Below, one piece after another: positions 5,112 to 7,648 of a stretch of 7,648 nt of DNA. The DNA lies in the NCBI GenBank assembly GCA_947625315.1, contig CANQOE010000055.1, positions 1-7,648 on the forward strand, in the 5' to 3' direction. The number at the start of each line of letters is the position of its first letter. Positions within the stretch are counted from its first letter, which is position 1. The notes beneath the pieces are model-generated. The model was not told the DNA's origin. It worked only from the letters and a program-made list of their open reading frames with translations, and ran no database searches. Position numbers and translations under genes: made by a program. Source of the DNA: an uncultured Bacilli bacterium. GTDB taxonomy: Bacteria > Bacillota_I > Bacilli_A > RF39 > UBA660.

Positions 5112-5186
5112 ATTATCCACTATTTAAAAGTAAGTAATATCCAATTTATAAAAATTTAATAACATTTTAGCGTAAATAGTGATAAT
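5112..5186. repeat. 75-bp inverted-repeat element
   Basis: The 15-base arm at 5112-5126 (ATTATCCACTATTTA) is complementary to 5173-5186 except for one bulged base, with 46 bases between. A perfect core of 9 bp (CACTATTTA/TAAATAGTG) is included. There is no coding content. It could be a structured RNA, a small non-autonomous element or chance in AT-rich DNA. Confidence 0.5.
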
Positions 5187-5255
5187 ATCTATAATTTTTT
5201 TGAATATTTTGTTTTATGACAAGTATATCAAAATAATCCTATGGGGATTTTTATT

Positions 5256-5286
5256 AAAATAAAAAATCATCTTAATATAAAGATGA
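5256..5286 (-). terminator. Terminator of the tRNA-Cys transcript
   Basis: On the minus strand TCATCTT (5286-5280) pairs with AAGATGA (5273-5267) around a 6-base loop and is followed by TTTTTTATTTT (5266-5256). It lies about 40 bases past the tRNA 3' end and fits a single-tRNA transcript. Confidence 0.65.
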
Positions 5287-5327
5287 AATATATTTGAATG
5301 CCCGAATAATTCGAACAGAAACATCAC

Positions 5328-5401
5328 TGGAGGGGCCTACCAGATTTGAACTGGTGATGGGGGAGTTGCAGTCCCGTGCCTTACCACTTGGCTAAAGCCC
5401 C
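5328..5401 (-). tRNA. tRNA-Cys (anticodon GCA)
   Basis: A 74-nt cloverleaf on the minus strand. The acceptor stem GGGGCTT (5401-5395) pairs with AGGCCCC (5338-5332), including one U-G pair. The D arm is GCC-AAGTGGTAA-GGC. The anticodon loop CTGCAAC gives anticodon GCA. The T arm is ACCAG-TTCAAAT-CTGGT. The discriminator base is U (5331), the identity base expected for tRNA-Cys, and CCA is encoded (5330-5328). The outermost anticodon-stem pair (27-43) is a C-C mismatch while the other four pairs are intact. It has its own promoter (5435-5463) and terminator (5256-5286). Confidence 0.96.
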
Positions 5402-5434
5402 AATAAATAATATGCTAATTTAACTAGCAATATT
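5402..5434 (-). terminator. Possible weak terminator between the regulator gene and tRNA-Cys
   Basis: On the minus strand AATATTGCTA (5434-5425) pairs with TAGCATATT (5417-5409) with one bulge, followed by ATTTATT up to the tRNA. The predicted tRNA start (about 5428) lies inside the first arm, so only read-through transcripts from the regulator gene carry the whole hairpin. Confidence 0.4.
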
Positions 5435-5463
5435 ATTTTATTATAATAAAGATATTTTGTCAA
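5435..5463 (-). promoter_or_regulatory. Promoter of tRNA-Cys
   Basis: On the minus strand a perfect -35 TTGACA (5463-5458) stands 17 bases from TAAAAT (5440-5435, five of six). The predicted start is near 5428, 27 bases before the mature tRNA. It is the only perfect -35 hexamer found in the window. Confidence 0.68.
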
Positions 5464-5468
5464 TTATT

Positions 5469-6107
5469 TTAATTGAATTTTTCATATAACAATCTAATTC
5501 GGCCATTTTTAGTTTCAATTAAACCTTCTTCTTTTAAATTTTTTATTTCCCGCATCATAGCACTGCGATCCACCGCTAAATAATCAGCTAAAGTAGAATA
5601 GGTATAGGGAAGATATATCGTATTAGTTCCTCTTTTTTTGGAAATGATATTAAAATATTCAAGTAATTTATTTCTAATTCCTTTTTTAGTTAATATTTCA
5701 ATGCGTTCATTTTTTTCTTGCATTTTCTCCATTAAAATCATTAGTAAATTTTTTACAAAATTATTATAATATTGTTTACTATTTTCTTGATAATTGACAA
5801 TATGTTGATAATCTATTAATATAACTGTTGATTCTTCTTTAGTAATTAATTCATATTCGTTATTATTTAGAGAAGATAAATAAGAACCAAATACATCATT
5901 ATTTTCTAATTCTTCAATTAAAGTTCTATTCCCATTATGGTCAATTTGTACAATTTGTAAATATCCTTTAAGAACTATTCCAATAATATTATCACTTTTA
6001 ATATTGTTTAAAATAGTCAAATTTTCTTTAAATGTAAAGGTATTTGCTTCTAACAATTTCAAGAGTTTGGCCTTATTTTGGCCTTTGATATTCATAAATA
6101 AATCCAT
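5469..6107 (-). CDS. Crp/Fnr-family transcriptional regulator
   Basis: The protein has 212 residues, somewhat shorter than FNR. The N-terminal beta-roll (cyclic-nucleotide-binding-like) domain spans about 10-105, including VLKGYLQIVQ and LEELENNDVFGSYL, a long dimerisation helix about 111-138, and a winged helix-turn-helix about 165-208 (TLADYLAVDRSAMMREIKNLKEEGLI). The protein has no cysteine at all, so it cannot carry an FNR-type iron-sulfur cluster or a thiol switch. The residues expected for cAMP binding are not evident either. In the recognition helix (RSAMMREI, 181-188) the two Arg of CRP are kept, but the Glu that reads the half-site core is Ser. Such RSA-type helices are frequent in clostridial Crp/Fnr proteins. 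GAGGTG (6120-6115) sits seven bases before the ATG. It is divergent from nrdD with a shared dyad between them, so nrdD is the likely target. Confidence 0.9.
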   Translation of the reverse strand: MDLFMNIKGQNKAKLLKLLEANTFTFKENLTILNNIKSDNIIGIVLKGYLQIVQIDHNGNRTLIEELENNDVFGSYLSSLNNNEYELITKEESTVILIDYQHIVNYQENSKQYYNNFVKNLLMILMEKMQEKNERIEILTKKGIRNKLLEYFNIISKKRGTNTIYLPYTYSTLADYLAVDRSAMMREIKNLKEEGLIETKNGRIRLLYEKFN

Positions 6108-6129
6108 TACTTTACACCTCTTTTAAAAA

Positions 6130-6158
6130 ATTATAACAAAAAAAGTTAAAAGTTGCAA
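6130..6158 (-). promoter_or_regulatory. Promoter of the Crp/Fnr-family gene
   Basis: On the minus strand TTGCAA (6158-6153, four of six) stands 17 bases from a perfect TATAAT (6135-6130) with a TGT extension. The predicted start is near 6123, leaving a 16-base leader. The -35 lies inside the dyad 6152-6165, so a protein bound there would block this promoter. Confidence 0.6.
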
Positions 6159-6165
6159 CTGCAAC
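6152..6165. promoter_or_regulatory. Candidate Crp/Fnr-type operator between regulator and nrdD
   Basis: GTTGCA-AC-TGCAAC is a perfect 14-bp dyad, equal in overall length to the FNR site (two 5-bp half-sites, GTTGC and GCAAC, with a 4-bp centre). Its centre (6158/6159) is at -41.5 from the predicted nrdD start (6200) and about -35.5 from the predicted regulator start (6123). Confidence 0.62.
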
Positions 6166-6182
6166 AAAAAAAAAAATAAATT

Positions 6183-6193
6183 TATGCTATAAT
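6183..6193 (+). promoter_or_regulatory. Extended -10 promoter of nrdD
   Basis: TATGCTATAAT has a TGC extension and a perfect TATAAT (6188-6193), with a start predicted at 6200. The position of the -35 (6165-6170, CAAAAA) matches consensus poorly, as expected for a promoter that needs an activator. The purine-rich GGGAAGAGGAG (6204-6214) supplies the ribosome-binding site. Confidence 0.65.
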
Positions 6194-6224
6194 TTTTATT
6201 GTAGGGAAGAGGAGTGTATGAAAA

Positions 6225-7648
6225 ATGAAAATAATTAAAAGAGATGGACATATGGTTGATTATTGTCCTGAAAAAATAGAAGCTGCTATAATGAAAGCTA
6301 ATAATGAAGTAGAAGAAGATGATCAAGCATCTGCGACTCAAATTAGAAATATAATTAAATATATTGAAGGTTTGGGTAAAAAAAGAATGCTTGTTGAAGA
6401 TATTCAAGATATTATTGAACGTAAATTAATGCAAATAGGCAAATATGAATTAGCTAAAAAATATATTACTTATCGTTATACTCGGGAATTAGTTCGTAAA
6501 AGTAATACAACTGATTTAGCTATTAAAGAATTAATTGATGGGGAAAGTGAATATTGGAATACCGAAAATTCTAATAAAAATGCTCGTATTGTAACTACCC
6601 AAAGAGATTATCTAGCCGGTATTACATCTACGGATATTACGCGTCGTTTTTTACTACCCGAAGATATTGTTAAAGCTCATGATGAAGGTATAATTCACTT
6701 CCATGATGCCGATTACTTTGCCCAAAATGCTTTACATAATTGTGATTTAATAAATCTAGAAGATATGCTTCAAAATGGAACTAATATCAATGGTGTTATG
6801 ATTGAAAAACCTCATAAATTCTTAACGGCTATGACTATTGCAACTCAACTTATTACCGCGGTTAATTCTTCACAATATGGGGGAGCAACAATTACTTTAA
6901 CCCATTTAGCTCCTTTTGTTAGAGAATCTTATAATCGTTATTTAGATAAATATAAAAAACGTAAAATGTCTAAAGAATTATGTGAAAAGTATGCTAAAGA
7001 AGATTTAGCTAAAGAAATAACAGATGGAGTTCAAACTTTCCAATATCAAATTAATTCGATGACTACTACCAATGGTCAAGCACCTTTCTTAAGTGTTTGT
7101 ATGTATTTAGGTGAAACCGAAGAATATAAAGAAGAACTAGCTATGATAATTGAAGAAGTATTGCATCAACGTATTCAAGGTATGAAAAATGAAGCTGGAG
7201 TTTATATTACACCTGCTTTCCCAAAACTTTTATATATCTTAGAAGAAGATAATATTCATGAAGATAGTAAATATTGGTATTTAACTAAATTAGCCGCTGA
7301 ATGTACTGCTAAAAGAATGGTACCAGATTATATTTCTGAAAAAATAATGAAACAATTAAAGATTGATAAAAATGGAAATGGCCAATGTTATCCATGTATG
7401 GGATGTCGTTCTTTCTTAACTCCGTATGTTGATGAGAATGGCAAACCTAAATATTATGGTCGTTTCAATCAAGGTGTTGTAACTCTAAACCTTGTTGATG
7501 TTGCTCTATCAAGTGATAAAGATGAAGAACTATTCTGGCAAATCATGGATGAAAGATTAGAGTTATGTCATCGGGCTTTACAAGCTCGTCATAAAAGACT
7601 TTCTAAAGCTACTTCTGATGTTGCTCCAATCTTATGGCAACATGGAGC
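6225..7648 (+). CDS. nrdD: Anaerobic ribonucleoside-triphosphate reductase (class III), 3' end missing
   Basis: The first 474 codons are open to the window edge. The full protein is usually about 700 or more residues, so roughly two-thirds is here. It reduces ribonucleoside triphosphates to deoxy forms without oxygen, using a glycyl radical made by the partner NrdG. An ATP-cone allosteric domain is at about 1-92 (KIIKRDGHMVDYCPEKI, then YITYRYTREL). The reductase barrel follows with FHDADYF (159-165), LHNCDLINL (Cys173, probably the active-site Cys), SSQYGGATI (215-223), TTNGQAPF (281-288) and CMGCRS (Cys394, probably the thiyl Cys). The C-terminal zinc site and glycyl-radical motif would lie beyond the window. 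ATG 6225 is chosen because the ATG at 6218 hits a stop after six codons. Spacing to GAGGAG is ten bases. Control by the divergent Crp/Fnr-family protein is likely. Confidence 0.97.
   Translation, partial: MKIIKRDGHMVDYCPEKIEAAIMKANNEVEEDDQASATQIRNIIKYIEGLGKKRMLVEDIQDIIERKLMQIGKYELAKKYITYRYTRELVRKSNTTDLAIKELIDGESEYWNTENSNKNARIVTTQRDYLAGITSTDITRRFLLPEDIVKAHDEGIIHFHDADYFAQNALHNCDLINLEDMLQNGTNINGVMIEKPHKFLTAMTIATQLITAVNSSQYGGATITLTHLAPFVRESYNRYLDKYKKRKMSKELCEKYAKEDLAKEITDGVQTFQYQINSMTTTNGQAPFLSVCMYLGETEEYKEELAMIIEEVLHQRIQGMKNEAGVYITPAFPKLLYILEEDNIHEDSKYWYLTKLAAECTAKRMVPDYISEKIMKQLKIDKNGNGQCYPCMGCRSFLTPYVDENGKPKYYGRFNQGVVTLNLVDVALSSDKDEELFWQIMDERLELCHRALQARHKRLSKATSDVAPILWQHG

Larger units (their letters stand above)
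4781..5327. other. Gene-free spacer rich in small repeats
   Basis: No frame here has a start codon with a ribosome-binding site on either strand. The stretch holds a perfect hairpin at 4823-4841 (TCGAACTA-AAA-TAGTTCGA, no T-run), the right copy of the acetyltransferase-flanking repeat (4825-4880), two 11-bp-period tandem arrays (4986-5017, 5063-5082), a large inverted repeat (5112-5186), a weak AATCC/GGATT hairpin followed by T5 (5235-5254), and the tRNA terminator. TATAAT-like strings occur but lead to nothing recognisable. Confidence 0.6.

Noticed and set aside
4869..5121. Two DnaA-box-like 9-mers (TTATCTACA at 4869, TTATCCACT at 5113), suggesting a replication origin
   Set aside because: Each has one mismatch to TTATNCACA, they are far apart, and no dnaA, dnaN or rep gene is near. 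Such near matches are common in AT-rich DNA.
5287..5345. Attachment site at the 3' end of tRNA-Cys
   Set aside because: No second copy of the tRNA 3' end and no integrase gene are present in the window.
6218..6238. ATG seven bases upstream of the nrdD start
   Set aside because: It is in another frame and reaches TAA after six codons. Only 6225 reads into the ATP-cone.
6123..6407. A 94-codon minus-strand frame rich in Phe, Ile and Tyr
   Set aside because: It is the antisense shadow of nrdD and of the regulator-nrdD promoter region, with no ribosome-binding site.
159..7648. Use of genetic code 4 (UGA as Trp), suggested by high AT content and the absence of TGA among the gene stops
   Set aside because: Tryptophan is encoded by TGG in the genes read, and no in-frame TGA is needed to complete any of them. 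TAA/TAG preference alone is normal at this base composition.

Overview
The window is very AT-rich chromosomal DNA from a low-GC Gram-positive anaerobe (Bacillota or an allied gut lineage). The reasons are A/T-biased codon use, strong AGGAGG-type ribosome-binding sites, extended -10 promoters, a class III (anaerobic) ribonucleotide reductase, and a tRNA gene with an encoded CCA. Genus and species cannot be told from the sequence.

Layout. (1) 159-2556 (+): three consecutive genes. The first encodes an unrecognised protein with faint ADP-ribosyltransferase-like motifs, the second a cytosolic transglutaminase-fold protein with an intact Cys/His/Asp triad, and the third a 230-residue protein of unknown family with its own extended -10 promoter. 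(2) 2557-3143: this stretch looks empty for ORFs over 60 codons but holds what reads as a complete type I toxin-antitoxin locus. A 25-residue hydrophobic peptide gene (2736-2813, -) has a strong Shine-Dalgarno sequence and its own promoter. A convergent antisense RNA of about 110 nt (2625 to about 2735, +) has a promoter and terminator and ends at the toxin stop codon. The toxin mRNA ends are complementary to each other. A decayed second copy of the antisense module follows at 2944-3007. (3) 3153-4046 (+): four-helix membrane protein of unknown function. (4) 4166-4780 (+): RimJ/RimL-like GNAT acetyltransferase bracketed by imperfect direct repeats. (5) 4781-5327: a gene-free spacer with 11-bp tandem repeats and inverted repeats. 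(6) 5328-5401 (-): tRNA-Cys(GCA). (7) 5469-6107 (-): cysteine-free Crp/Fnr-family regulator. (8) 6225-7648 (+): 5' two-thirds of nrdD, running off the window.

The two stretches that work as units are the predicted toxin-antitoxin locus and the divergent regulator/nrdD pair. In the latter, a perfect 14-bp dyad (GTTGCA-AC-TGCAAC) is centred at -41.5 of the predicted nrdD start, the class II activator position. It also covers the predicted -35 of the regulator's own promoter, which suggests activation of nrdD with autorepression. All promoter, terminator and RNA calls are read by eye from the sequence and are predictions.
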